Source of the DNA: Nocardioides sp. Iso805N | Lineage (GTDB): Bacteria > Actinomycetota > Actinomycetes > Propionibacteriales > Nocardioidaceae | Assembly: GCF_000364605.1 (NCBI RefSeq) | Contig: NZ_KB822579.1 | Coordinates: 62,001-126,000, forward strand | Reading direction: 5' to 3' | Length of the DNA: 64,000 nt | Shown: in pieces, positions 16,515 to 24,535 of the stretch | Layout: each line of letters starts with the position of its first letter | Position numbering within the stretch: position 1 is the first letter of the stretch | Notes under the pieces: generated by a model | Databases searched by the model: none | The model's input: the letters and a program-made list of their open reading frames with translations, nothing else | What the model was told of the DNA's origin: nothing | Program-made: the position numbers and the translations under genes

Positions 16515-17887
16515 CCACCCCCACGAGCACCCATGACGTGATCGTCGTCGGAGCCGGCGTGACCGGCCTGACCGCGGCGTACCGACTGACCCAGGCCGGA
16601 CGCGACGTACTCGTCCTCGAGGCGCGCGACCGGATCGGCGGGCGCCTGCTCAACGAGGTGCACACCCAGGGCGAGGCGGTCCAGCACGAGGCTGAGTTCG
16701 AGGTCGGCGGTCAGTGGGTCTCTCCGGACCAGACCGCGCTGCTCGGGATGATCGAGGAGCTCGGGCTGGAGATGTTCTCCCGCTACCGCGCCGGCGAGTC
16801 GCTCTACGTCGATCGTCGCGGCGAGGCCCGTCGGTTCACCGAGGACCTGCCGGTCTCCGAGGAGACCAACGCGGCGATCGAGCAGCTGACCAAGACCCTC
16901 GACGGGCTGGTCGCGGAGATGGACCCGGACCGGCCCTGGGAGCACCCCGACGCCGCCCACCTGGACAGCGTCTCGTTCAGCGCCTGGCTGCGTGAGCAGT
17001 GCGACGACGAGGAGGCCTGCGACAACGTCGCCCTCTACGTCGGCCCGGCGATGCTGACCAAGCCGTCGCACGCGTTCTCCGCGCTGCAGGCGATCCTGAT
17101 GGCCGCCAGCGCCGGATCGTTCAGCAACCTGGTCGACGCCGACTTCATCCTCGACCGACGTGTCGCCGGTGGTCTGGCGACCGTCCCGCGGACGCTGGCC
17201 GAGCGGCTCGGCGACCGGGTCAGGGTCGACGCCGACGTGACCCGCATCGAGTGGCGCGAGGACGGTGCGGTCGTGCACGTGGACGGCGAGACCTTCGAGG
17301 CGCGCCACGTCATCCTGGCGGTGCCGCCGACGGTCGTACGCCGGATCCGGTTCACCCCGGAGCTCCCCGCCGAGCACCGGATGGCACGCGAGCACCAGTC
17401 GTTCGGTCTGGTGCTCAAGGTGCAGATCGTCTACCCGACGCCGTTCTGGCGCGAGCAGGGGCTCAGCGGCACCGGCTTCGGTCCCTACCAGCTGATGCAC
17501 GAGGTCTACGACAACACGCCCGACGGCGACGAGCGCGGCTTCCTGGTCGGCTTCGTCGCTGGGCTCAACGCCGACGAGGTCGGCCGGCTCAGTGCCGAGG
17601 AGCGTCGCGAGCGCATCCTCGTCTCGGTTGCCTCCTACTTCGGCGAGCAGGCGCTGGCGCCGCTGGTCTTCCACGAGAGTGACTGGCAGCACCAGGAGCT
17701 GACCGGTGGCGCGTACGGCACCAGCTTCGACCTGGGTGGCCTCAGCCGGTACGGCGCGAAGCTCCGCGAGCCGCTCGGCGCGCTCGACTTCGGCAGCAGC
17801 GACGTCGCAGGGCTCGGCTTCCAGCACGTCGACGGCGCGATCCGGGTCGGCGGCGAGATCGCGGCACGCCTTCTCGCGGAGGCCTGA
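16511..17887 (+). CDS. FAD-dependent amine oxidase (putrescine/monoamine oxidase type)
   Basis: A 458-aa flavoprotein. The N-terminal Rossmann motif V-I-V-V-G-A-G-V-T-G-L (residues about 9-19) is followed by E-A-R-D-R-I-G-G-R, the standard ADP-ribose contact of the monoamine oxidase family; near the C-terminus D-G-A-I-R-V-G-G-E-I-A is the second FAD-binding segment. No export signal is seen, so it acts in the cytoplasm and makes H2O2, an aldehyde and ammonia. Length and motifs fit actinobacterial putrescine oxidase. Overlap with the ureohydrolase gene points to agmatine to putrescine to 4-aminobutanal, but tyramine-type substrates are possible. A strong hairpin follows. Confidence 0.87.
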   Translation: MTTPTSTHDVIVVGAGVTGLTAAYRLTQAGRDVLVLEARDRIGGRLLNEVHTQGEAVQHEAEFEVGGQWVSPDQTALLGMIEELGLEMFSRYRAGESLYVDRRGEARRFTEDLPVSEETNAAIEQLTKTLDGLVAEMDPDRPWEHPDAAHLDSVSFSAWLREQCDDEEACDNVALYVGPAMLTKPSHAFSALQAILMAASAGSFSNLVDADFILDRRVAGGLATVPRTLAERLGDRVRVDADVTRIEWREDGAVVHVDGETFEARHVILAVPPTVVRRIRFTPELPAEHRMAREHQSFGLVLKVQIVYPTPFWREQGLSGTGFGPYQLMHEVYDNTPDGDERGFLVGFVAGLNADEVGRLSAEERRERILVSVASYFGEQALAPLVFHESDWQHQELTGGAYGTSFDLGGLSRYGAKLREPLGALDFGSSDVAGLGFQHVDGAIRVGGEIAARLLAEA

Positions 17888-17921
17888 TCACGGTCTGATC
17901 GCTCCGTCCCGACAGCCGCAC

Positions 17922-17962
17922 CCGACAGCGGCATCCCGGCTCGGCCGGGGTGCCGCTGTCGG
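17922..17962 (+). terminator. Strong hairpin after amine oxidase gene
   Basis: 19-nt arms at 17922-17940 and 17944-17962 are reverse complements apart from a single G-T position and enclose a 3-4 nt loop. It begins 35 bases after the stop codon. No T-tract follows, as is usual for actinobacterial terminators. Confidence 0.7.
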
Positions 17963-18037
17963 CGTTCCGGGGGAGTGCCGCACGCGGCGGTGGGGCCCTC
18001 GCACACCGCCCGGACCCGGGCGCGTAGCCTCACCCGC

Positions 18038-18478
18038 ATGTACAAGGTGCTGCTCGCCCTCCACCTGGTCGCGGCTGTCTTCGCGATCGGCCCTCTCGTC
18101 CACGCCGCCACCACCGCCTCGCGCGGCCTGCGGCAGAAGGACGCCGCCGCGATCAAGCTGACCTCGCGGATGTGCACGATCTACGGATTCGCCTCGGTGG
18201 CGGTGGTCGTCCTGGGCTTCGGCCTGATGTCCGCCAAGTCGCCCTACACCCACGAGAAGGTCGCCAGCTTCGGCGAGGTCTGGATCTGGCTCTCGCTGCT
18301 GCTGTGGCTGGTCGCTGCGGTGCTGGCCCTGTTCGTCGTCGTCCCGACCCTGGACAAGGCCGCGACGGACGTCGAGTCCGCGCCCGCGCTGGTCGGCAAG
18401 GTCGCGGCCGCCGGCGGCATCACTGGCATCCTGTTCGTCGTGATCGTCTTCCTGATGGTGTACCAGCCCGGTCACTGA
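18038..18478 (+). CDS. DUF2269-like four-helix membrane protein
   Basis: A 146-aa integral membrane protein with helices at about residues 4-24, 48-68, 80-104 and 120-143, and a conserved-looking R-x-L-R-x-K-D-A-A-A-I cytoplasmic loop. The pattern K-V-L-L-A-L-H-L-V-A-A-V-F-A-I-G-P at the N-terminus resembles small DUF2269/CopD-like membrane proteins whose biochemical role is unknown. ATG 18038 is chosen over an upstream in-frame ATG because a TAGCCT -10 box at 18025-18030 puts transcription start at the ATG (leaderless). The next gene starts 3 bases after its stop, so the two are likely cotranscribed. Confidence 0.7.
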   Translation: MYKVLLALHLVAAVFAIGPLVHAATTASRGLRQKDAAAIKLTSRMCTIYGFASVAVVVLGFGLMSAKSPYTHEKVASFGEVWIWLSLLLWLVAAVLALFVVVPTLDKAATDVESAPALVGKVAAAGGITGILFVVIVFLMVYQPGH

Positions 18479-18480
18479 GC

Positions 18481-19866
18481 ATGACCGCCCTGGCCGCGGA
18501 GGACTTCCTCGCACAGCTGCACGAGCGCCTGGGCGAGGTGGTCCTCACCGATCCCGCCGCGATGGAGCGGTACGCGCACGACGAGGCCGAGTGGGCGGCG
18601 TACGCGCTGCCGCTGGCAGTGGTGCGCGCCCGCTCCACCGAGGACGTCCGCGTGCTCGTCGAGCTCTGCATCGCCCATCGGGTGGCGATCGTGCCGCGTG
18701 GCTCGGGCACCGGTCTGTCCGGCGGCGCGAACGCACTGAGCGGCTCGGTGGTGCTCTCCCTGGAGCGGATGGACCGCGTCCTGGAGATCGACCAGCAGGA
18801 GAAGCTGGCGGTCGTGCAGCCGGGCGTCATCAACGACCACCTGCGGGAGGCCGTGGCCGAGCGCGGCCTCTGGTATCCGCCCGATCCGGCCAGCGCCCCG
18901 TGGTCGAGCATCGGCGGCAACGTCGCCACCAACGCCGGCGGCCTGTGCTGCGTGAAGTACGGCGTCACAGGCGACTACGTTCGCGAGCTCGAGGTCGTCA
19001 CGGGCACCGGTGAGGTCGTCCGGCTCGGCCGGCGTACGGCGAAGGGCGTCGGCGGCTACGACCTCAGGTCGCTGCTGGTCGGCTCGGAGGGCACGCTCGG
19101 CATCGTCACCGAGGTGACGGTGCGGCTGCGGCCGGCCCGCCCCGAGGAGCGCACCATTGCGGGCTACTTCTCCTCGATCACGGCCGCGGGTGAGGCGGTG
19201 GCGGCCACGCTGGCCTCCGGCGTCGTGCCGTCGGCACTGGAGCTGGTGGATCGCACCTGCCTCGAGGCAGTCGATGCCTGGAAGCAGATGGGCCTGAGCA
19301 CCGAGGCCGAGATGGTGCTGCTGGGACGGACGGACACGCCGGGTGCGGACGGTGCAGCGGAGGCGGCGCTGATGCAGCGGTGCTTCGAGGAGAGTGGCGC
19401 GAGCTTCGTGGCCGTCTCGGCCGACGCCCAGGAGTCGGAGGCGCTCTTCGCCGCCCGGCGGCTGGCCTATCCGGCACTGGAGCGGCTCGGGCCCGTCCTC
19501 ACCGAGGACGTGTGCGTGCCGGTCGGTGCGGTGCCCGAGATGCTGGCCCGGATCCAGGCGAGTGCCGCGTCCTTCGACGTACGGATCGCCAACATCGCGC
19601 ACGCCGGCGACGGCAACCTGCACCCGCTGCTCATCACCGCGCCGGGCGACGAAGCCGAGCGGGAGCGTGCGCAGGAGGCGTTCGAGGTGATCCTCGCCGA
19701 TGCCCTGGACCTGGGAGGCACGGTGACGGGGGAGCACGGCGTCGGCCTGCTCAAGCGCGCCGGTCTGGGGCGTGAGCTCTCCGCACCGGTGGTGGCGATG
19801 CAGCGTGCCGTGAAGGACGCGCTCGATCCGCACGGCATCCTCAACCCCGGCAAGGCGATCGTCTGA
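18481..19866 (+). CDS. FAD-linked oxidase, GlcD/D-lactate dehydrogenase type
   Basis: A 461-aa soluble flavoenzyme. The FAD_binding_4 half contains P-R-G-S-G-T-G-L-S-G-G-A-N (about residues 77-89) and G-G-N-V-A-T-N-A-G-G (about 143); the C-terminal FAD-oxidase half ends with H-A-G-D-G-N-L-H-P and G-T-V-T-G-E-H-G-V-G, catalytic and metal-site segments of 2-hydroxyacid oxidases. Glycolate, D-lactate or another D-2-hydroxyacid is the likely substrate. No GlcE/GlcF-type partner or iron-sulfur subunit adjoins, so it may pass electrons alone. It follows the small membrane protein gene by 3 bases. Confidence 0.87.
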   Translation: MTALAAEDFLAQLHERLGEVVLTDPAAMERYAHDEAEWAAYALPLAVVRARSTEDVRVLVELCIAHRVAIVPRGSGTGLSGGANALSGSVVLSLERMDRVLEIDQQEKLAVVQPGVINDHLREAVAERGLWYPPDPASAPWSSIGGNVATNAGGLCCVKYGVTGDYVRELEVVTGTGEVVRLGRRTAKGVGGYDLRSLLVGSEGTLGIVTEVTVRLRPARPEERTIAGYFSSITAAGEAVAATLASGVVPSALELVDRTCLEAVDAWKQMGLSTEAEMVLLGRTDTPGADGAAEAALMQRCFEESGASFVAVSADAQESEALFAARRLAYPALERLGPVLTEDVCVPVGAVPEMLARIQASAASFDVRIANIAHAGDGNLHPLLITAPGDEAERERAQEAFEVILADALDLGGTVTGEHGVGLLKRAGLGRELSAPVVAMQRAVKDALDPHGILNPGKAIV

Positions 19867-19948
19867 CGCAGGCCTCGTCGCGGGATCGGGAGCCGAAGAA
19901 TCGGGGAATCCGGGGCGAGCGGCGCAGCCCGCCGCCATACTGCCTGCT

Positions 19949-20494
19949 GTGCCGGACTCACTCGCCCCGAAGCCGCGGATGTCGCCCGAGGCGGCGACGG
20001 TCGCGCTGGTCCTGATCGGGTCGTGGGCACTGATCGCCGCGCTCTCTGGCGGCACCGAGCTGTGGCAGGCCTGGCTGAACTACCGGGACCTTCAGCACTG
20101 GAGCCGCGACGGCGCTCTGAGTGCACCGGTCCCCGAGTGGCTCGGGGTCATCGTTTTCCTGCTCTGGATCTACGCGGTCCCCGCGGTGCTCGTGGGAGCC
20201 GTGCTTGGGTCCGTGTACCTCGCGCTCGGACGGCGCAGCTGGTGGCGAGCGTTGGCCTTCGGCCTGACGAGCCTAGGCGGCCCGATCGCGTCGTTCGGCG
20301 TCGGTCTGGTGGGGGTGGTGGACACCTCGATGGGGACGCCGGACTCGAACGGCCTCGGTGGCGTGGGCTGGTCGCTCCTCGAGACCGCGTTGCCGATCGC
20401 GGTGATGGTGGTGAGCTGGCTGCTGGTGCGCTCGGACCTGCGGGCCGCGTGTCGACTGCGCCGACCGGTGGATGTCGGTGCCACGGCGGACTGA
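19949..20494 (+). CDS. Hypothetical membrane protein
   Basis: A 181-aa protein with four predicted helices (about residues 15-33, 64-90, 98-125 and 145-163) and a hydrophilic tail ending R-L-R-R-P-V-D-V-G. I do not recognise a family. It uses GTG 19949 with no ribosome site; a CATACT box at 19936-19941 fits a leaderless transcript. A perfect 26-bp palindrome follows the stop. Confidence 0.6.
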   Translation: MPDSLAPKPRMSPEAATVALVLIGSWALIAALSGGTELWQAWLNYRDLQHWSRDGALSAPVPEWLGVIVFLLWIYAVPAVLVGAVLGSVYLALGRRSWWRALAFGLTSLGGPIASFGVGLVGVVDTSMGTPDSNGLGGVGWSLLETALPIAVMVVSWLLVRSDLRAACRLRRPVDVGATAD

Positions 20495-20507
20495 GAGCTG
20501 GATGTCC

Positions 20508-20533
20508 CACGCCTCGGCGTACGCCGAGGCGTG
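20508..20533 (+). terminator. Perfect 26-bp palindrome
   Basis: Thirteen bases starting CACGCCTCGGCGT are followed at once by their exact reverse complement, 14 bases after the stop of the membrane protein gene. As RNA this forms a GC-rich stem with a 4-nt apex, the usual shape of an actinobacterial terminator without a T-tract. A dimeric protein site is the alternative reading. Confidence 0.65.
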
Positions 20534-20654
20534 AGACGACCGCGGTGTTCCGCCGTACAGATTTCGCCTGGTCGATCCGGACTGACACGAGGCGCCGAGG
20601 AATCCGAGGCCGCAGGAACACTCGCTCAGTGGCCCCGCTGGGTACTTCATCCTT

Positions 20655-21068
20655 ATGACCGAGCCGCCGTTACGACCCACCGAGCAGCCGCCCGAGCCCG
20701 GAACGACCCTGCCGAGCAGCACTTCGCCGCTCGACACCCCGCCGCTCGACACCCCGCCGCTCGAGCCTCCGCCGGGCGCCGACCTGACAGAGGAGCGCGG
20801 ACCTGACCCGCTGCGCTCCTCGCGGACGGGCCGCGCGTGGGTCTCGGTGGTCGCGCTGGGCGTGGTGCTGGTGCTGCTCATCATCTTCATCGCGCAGAAC
20901 ACCCATCGGGTGACCGTCTCCTTCCTCGGGTGGCAGGGCGAGACGCCGCTCGCCGTCGCGCTGCTGATCGCCACCGTCGCCGGGCTGCTGCTCGCCGCGA
21001 TCGCCGGCACGCTGCGGATCTGGCAGCTGCGCCGACGCGTGAAGCGGGAGGCCAAGCGCGCTCGCTGA
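20655..21068 (+). CDS. LapA-domain (DUF1049) membrane protein
   Basis: A 137-aa protein. The first 55 residues are Pro/Thr/Glu-rich and disordered with a repeated L-D-T-P-P unit (12-bp DNA repeat). Two membrane helices follow (about 62-82 and 101-122), bracketing the LapA hallmark F-I-A-Q-N-T-H-R-V-T-V-S-F-L-G-W, and the tail is basic (R-R-R-V-K-R-E-A-K-R). The family is widespread with poorly defined function, linked to envelope lipopolymer assembly in some bacteria. It is convergent with the protease gene, whose end lies 11 bases away. Confidence 0.8.
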   Translation: MTEPPLRPTEQPPEPGTTLPSSTSPLDTPPLDTPPLEPPPGADLTEERGPDPLRSSRTGRAWVSVVALGVVLVLLIIFIAQNTHRVTVSFLGWQGETPLAVALLIATVAGLLLAAIAGTLRIWQLRRRVKREAKRAR

Positions 21069-21079
21069 TCAGGGGCAGG

Positions 21080-22018
21080 TCAGTCCGCCAGCTCGGCGGG
21101 CAGCGCCACCGCGTCCACCAGCGCGCCGTTGCGCAGCACGGTGATCTCGAGCCGCTGCCCGATCGCGTCGGCGAACAGCCGCCGCTGCAAGGACTGCGCG
21201 TCGCCGAGGGGGTCGCCGTCGACCGCGAGGACCAGGTCGCCGGCATGCAGACCGGCGGCGGCCGCGGGGCTGGATTCGATGACCTCGACGACGCGCAGCG
21301 CGTACCGCTGGCCGAACCGCTCGGACTGCGCGGGCGTGAGCGGGGCGGGCGTGCTGACCAGACCGAGGTAGGCACGGCGTACCCGCCCGTCGTGGACGAG
21401 GGCGTGGATGATCCGGTGCGTCGTCGCATTGATCGGTACGGCGAGGCCGAGGCCGACTCCGGCCACGGCGGTGCTGATGCCGACGACCCGGCCGCGACTG
21501 TCGGCGAGCGCTCCGCCGGAGTTGCCCGGGTTGAGCGCGGCGTCGGTCTGGATGACGTCCTCGATCAACCGTGCCGAGGTGCGGGAGCGGGCGGGCATGC
21601 TGCGGCCGAGCGCGCTGACCACGCCCGCCGTGACGGTGCCAGCCAGCCCGAGCGGGTTGCCCACGGCCACCACCAGCGAGCCGACGAGAAGCCGGTCGGC
21701 GTCGCCGTATTCCGGCGGTCCGATGACCTGGCGGTCCGTGCGCACGACCGCCAGGTCCGAGAGCGGGTCCCTGCCGATGACGTCGAAGCGGGCGATGGTT
21801 CCGTCGCCGAACTCCGCGTTGCCGCCGTCGGCGTCGCCCACCACGTGCGCATTGGTGAGCAGGTGGCCCTCACCGGTCAGGACGACCGCCGATCCGGCGG
21901 CCTCTCCGCGACAGGAGCGGATGCGCAGCGCGGCGACCCGTGGCGTGAGCTGCGCCGCCACGGAGGTGACGATGGACGAGTAGGCGTCGAGTGCGCCGTC
22001 GCCGGGACCGGTCGACAT
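21080..22018 (-). CDS. HtrA/DegP-type trypsin-like serine protease with PDZ domain
   Basis: A 312-aa serine protease. The catalytic triad is intact: His58 in T-N-A-H-V-V, Asp88 in D-P-L-S-D-L-A-V-V and Ser167 in N-P-G-N-S-G-G-A. The C-terminal 85 residues form one PDZ domain, with S-P-A-A-A-A-G-L-H-A-G-D-L-V-L-A-V-D-G near residue 257. Unlike most actinobacterial HtrA proteins there is neither signal peptide nor N-terminal membrane anchor, so the protein as encoded would be cytoplasmic, or its true N-terminus has been lost. No regulator adjoins. Confidence 0.88.
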   Translation of the reverse strand: MSTGPGDGALDAYSSIVTSVAAQLTPRVAALRIRSCRGEAAGSAVVLTGEGHLLTNAHVVGDADGGNAEFGDGTIARFDVIGRDPLSDLAVVRTDRQVIGPPEYGDADRLLVGSLVVAVGNPLGLAGTVTAGVVSALGRSMPARSRTSARLIEDVIQTDAALNPGNSGGALADSRGRVVGISTAVAGVGLGLAVPINATTHRIIHALVHDGRVRRAYLGLVSTPAPLTPAQSERFGQRYALRVVEVIESSPAAAAGLHAGDLVLAVDGDPLGDAQSLQRRLFADAIGQRLEITVLRNGALVDAVALPAELAD

Positions 22019-22123
22019 GCCGGGTCAACGACCAGGGGCGGGTGCGGATTCCGCGGTTCTCTCACGGCGAACGGGCGCGGGCGCACGCGGGGTGCCGCGC
22101 CGGCACGTGACAGATTGGGACCC

Positions 22124-22858
22124 ATGAGCGCCGATCCTGCGATCCTCACCGAGCCCGGTCCCGAACCCGATGCCCAGGGTGCCTACGGCACCGATCCCGA
22201 TCAGGTGGCGGACCTGTGGCTCGCGGCCGGCGCGGACGACCGGCCGCTGCTGGTGATGCTGCACGGTGGCTTCTGGCGCCCGCGCACCGACAGGACGCAC
22301 ACCCGGCAGCTCGCGGCCGCGCTGCGGGACGCCGGCTGGTCGGTGGTCGTGCCGGAATATCGCCGGCTGCCCGGCCGCCCCGACGTGACGACCGGTGACG
22401 TACGGGCCGCGCTGGCGGCGCTGCCCGAGCTGGTCGGCCGTCGGCCCTCGGGTGTCATCGTGCTCGGCCACTCCGCCGGCGGTCACCTGGCGCTCTGGTC
22501 AGCCGCGGTCGCGCCCGTCGCCGACCTGCGGCTGACCCTCGCGCTGGCGCCTGTCGCCGACCTGGTGCTCGCGCACCGCGACGGCCTCGGGACGGGCGCG
22601 GTGGAGGCGTTCCTCGGCGTCGGCCCCGAGGAGCGCGCCGATCTCGACCCGGTCCGGCTCGAAGCGCCGAGCACCCAGGTCGAGATCCTGCACGGTGCGC
22701 TTGACGACGTCGTACCGCCTGCGGTGAGCGTCTCCTACGCCACCGCCAACCCGCGAGCCGGGCTCCAGGTGCTCGCAGAGGCCGACCACTACGACCTGAT
22801 CGACCCGGCGTCCGCCGCCTTCGGGCGTCTTCTCGACGTGCTCTCCCAGGTGGCCTGA
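22124..22858 (+). CDS. Alpha/beta hydrolase, esterase/arylformamidase-like
   Basis: A 244-aa cytoplasmic hydrolase. An oxyanion H-G-G-F-W motif sits near residue 46, the nucleophile elbow G-H-S-A-G-G near residue 111, and an Asp and His in L-H-G-A-L-D-D-V-V-P and A-D-H-Y-D-L-I complete the triad. HGGFW plus GHSAGG is the pattern of the BD-FAE/kynurenine formamidase group, but no tryptophan-pathway genes adjoin, so I leave the substrate open. ATG 22124 is chosen because the fold begins just after it; no clear ribosome site. The stop overlaps the next hydrolase start by one base. Confidence 0.8.
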   Translation: MSADPAILTEPGPEPDAQGAYGTDPDQVADLWLAAGADDRPLLVMLHGGFWRPRTDRTHTRQLAAALRDAGWSVVVPEYRRLPGRPDVTTGDVRAALAALPELVGRRPSGVIVLGHSAGGHLALWSAAVAPVADLRLTLALAPVADLVLAHRDGLGTGAVEAFLGVGPEERADLDPVRLEAPSTQVEILHGALDDVVPPAVSVSYATANPRAGLQVLAEADHYDLIDPASAAFGRLLDVLSQVA

Positions 22859-23565
22859 TGGCGGGCTTCGCGCTGATCCACGGCGCGGGTGATGTCGGCT
22901 GGTACTGGCACCTCGTCGAGGCCGAGCTGCGGGCGAGGGGGCACGACACGGTCGCGCCGGACCTGCCCTGCGAGGACGACGCGGCGGATCTGGGCGACTA
23001 CGCCGATGCCGTCGTCGCGGCGACCGTCGCCACCCTGGGGCAGAGCACCGAGCTGGTCGTGGTCGGCCAGTCACTCGGCGGATTCGTCGCGCCGCTGGTC
23101 TGCGAGCGGCTGCCCGCGCAGCTGCCCGCGCGGCTGATGGTGCTGGTCGCGCCCATGATCCCCGCACCCGGCGAGGCGCCGGCGGACTACTGGGCTGACA
23201 CCGGGTATGAGGACGAGCCGCGCGAGCGGTACGACGACCCCGTCGAGCTGTTCTGCCACGACGTGGCGCCGGAGCTGACCGCCGAGGCGTTCCGCCGCTC
23301 GCGGGTCCAGTCCGGCGCCCGGCTGGGGGAACCGTCGCCCCTGCAGGCCTGGCCGGACATGCCCACACGGGTGCTGCTGGCTCGCGAGGACCGCTTGGTG
23401 CCCGCTGCGTTCGTACGTCGGGTGGCCCGCGACCGCCTGGGCATCACCCCCGACGAGATCGACGGCGGCCACACGCCGGCGCTGAGTCGTCCGGGTGCGC
23501 TCGCCGAGCGGCTGGCGGCGTACGCGGGAGAGGTCGGGACCGCACCGGATCCGGCGCGCGGCTGA
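22858..23565 (+). CDS. Alpha/beta hydrolase
   Basis: A 235-aa hydrolase beginning directly with the first beta strand (F-A-L-I-H-G-A-G), the compact layout of the MES/HNL-like plant esterase family and its bacterial relatives. The nucleophile elbow is V-G-Q-S-L-G-G-F near residue 63; acid and base are in R-E-D-R-L-V-P and D-G-G-H-T-P-A-L-S-R-P. The ATG shares its A with the stop of the preceding hydrolase gene, so both are translated from one mRNA. The substrate cannot be named. Confidence 0.78.
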   Translation: MAGFALIHGAGDVGWYWHLVEAELRARGHDTVAPDLPCEDDAADLGDYADAVVAATVATLGQSTELVVVGQSLGGFVAPLVCERLPAQLPARLMVLVAPMIPAPGEAPADYWADTGYEDEPRERYDDPVELFCHDVAPELTAEAFRRSRVQSGARLGEPSPLQAWPDMPTRVLLAREDRLVPAAFVRRVARDRLGITPDEIDGGHTPALSRPGALAERLAAYAGEVGTAPDPARG

Positions 23566-23635
23566 CGCTCCCGAATTGACCTCCGCCCACCGGGTCTGCC
23601 TACGCTCGGGGGGTCCTGGGACCTCCGGGGCGGCT

Positions 23636-23803
23636 GCCGCGCGACGCCGAGTCCTGTCCCGTGCGGTGGTGGACACCGACCTGTTCGGGCAGGAGCGGGG
23701 GACCCAGGAATTGCGGGTCTGACGACCCTTGGGGTGAAGCCGCGCGCACTGCGCGGCCGGGCATCTTGCGCCCGAACCCGACAGCTAACTCCGCAGGCGC
23801 GCA
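23636..23803 (+). ncRNA. Cyclic di-AMP (ydaO/yuaA) riboswitch
   Basis: The leader of the following Rpf-like gene carries the conserved blocks of the ydaO class in order: GCGGGGGACCCA (about 23695-23707), CTTGGGGTGAA (about 23728-23738), a GC-rich variable stem GCCGCGCGC / GCGCGGC, GGGCATCTTGCGCCCGAACC, and the highly conserved CCGACAGCTAACTC followed by CGCAGGCG. In actinobacteria this class is known to precede cell-wall hydrolase and rpf genes and to respond to c-di-AMP. The 5' boundary is approximate, set by an outer helix with GGCGCGC near 23797-23803. The ribosome site AGGAGA directly follows. Confidence 0.92.
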
Positions 23804-23813
23804 GGAGATATCC

Positions 23814-24152
23814 ATGCGCATGCGCACCCTTGCGTCCGCGGCTGCCCTGACGGCGGCCACCATCGTTCCGATCGTCGCCACCGCCGCGCCCAGCTCCGCC
23901 GTCACGGCGCACACCTGGCAGCGGCTCGCCAACTGCGAGTCCAGCGGCCGCTGGCACGTCAACACCGGCAACGGCTACTACGGCGGCCTGCAGATCAGCG
24001 CCGGCACCTGGCGCGCCTACGGCGGCCGGCACTTCGCCTCGCTGCCGCACCGGGCGAGCAAGCACCAGCAGATCAAGATCGCCAACCGGATCAAGGCCCA
24101 CCAGGGCTGGGGAGCCTGGCCGGCCTGCTCGGCGCGCATCGGCGTGCGCTGA
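23814..24152 (+). CDS. Secreted resuscitation-promoting-factor-type transglycosylase
   Basis: A 112-aa secreted protein. Residues 1 to about 29 form a signal peptide (basic start, Ala-rich core, A-P-S-S-A cleavage). The rest is a single Rpf/transglycosylase-like domain: W-Q-R-L-A-N-C-E-S-S-G-R-W-H-V with the presumed catalytic Glu42, N-G-Y-Y-G-G-L-Q-I-S, and the closing W-G-A-W-P-A-C that supplies the disulfide partner. It has no LysM or G5 domain, so it is a minimal Rpf. AGGAGA at 23803-23808 serves ATG 23814. The upstream c-di-AMP riboswitch implies control by osmotic or cell-wall state. Confidence 0.92.
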   Translation: MRMRTLASAAALTAATIVPIVATAAPSSAVTAHTWQRLANCESSGRWHVNTGNGYYGGLQISAGTWRAYGGRHFASLPHRASKHQQIKIANRIKAHQGWGAWPACSARIGVR

Positions 24153-24190
24153 GGCTCAGCCGGAGGCCCGCCGACGGCGTGGTGGGTGGT

Positions 24191-24219
24191 GTTGGGTCGG
24201 CGGAGTCCGCCGGCCCAAC
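24191..24219. terminator. Hairpin between convergent genes
   Basis: An inverted repeat (GTTGGGTCGGCGGA / TCCGCCGGCCCAAC, one mismatch, single-base centre) lies between the stop of the Rpf gene and the stop of the convergent DUF1059 gene. Its position between two 3' ends fits a bidirectional terminator. Confidence 0.7.
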
Positions 24220-24240
24220 GCCGCTGCCCGGGCGGTCTGC

Positions 24241-24435
24241 TCAGGCCAGTGCCACCTCCGCATCCTGCAGCGCCCCGCGCAGCTGCTCGCGCAGGTCCGG
24301 GTCGGGCGCGTGTCCGTGCTTGGCGATGGCGTGGTCGACGGCGGCGTCGAGGACTTCCTCTTCCTCGCCGGCGATCGTGAGGGTGCAACCGACCTCGTTG
24401 GGTACGGCGCGACAGTCGATCATCTTGCGACTCAT
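24241..24435 (-). CDS. DUF1059 family small protein
   Basis: A 64-aa acidic cytoplasmic protein. It carries the DUF1059 pattern M-I-D-C-R near the start (C-x-x near residue 7), C-T-L-T-I-A-G-E-E-E-E-V-L near residue 16, and A-V-D-H-A-I-A-K-H-G-H, typical of the family of small proteins of unknown function common in actinobacteria. ATG 24435 is chosen for the AGGAGGAAGTC ribosome site just upstream; an upstream in-frame ATG at 24492 has none. It lies downstream of the MFS exporter's end on the same strand. Confidence 0.78.
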   Translation of the reverse strand: MSRKMIDCRAVPNEVGCTLTIAGEEEEVLDAAVDHAIAKHGHAPDPDLREQLRGALQDAEVALA

Positions 24436-24535
24436 GACTTCCTCCTGCGTCGCCTGAGCGACAGGCGACGCGCCAAATCTACGCTCGTGCACCGGCTGAT
24501 GCAGCCGGCCGGAGCGTCAGGCGAGCATGCGCCGC

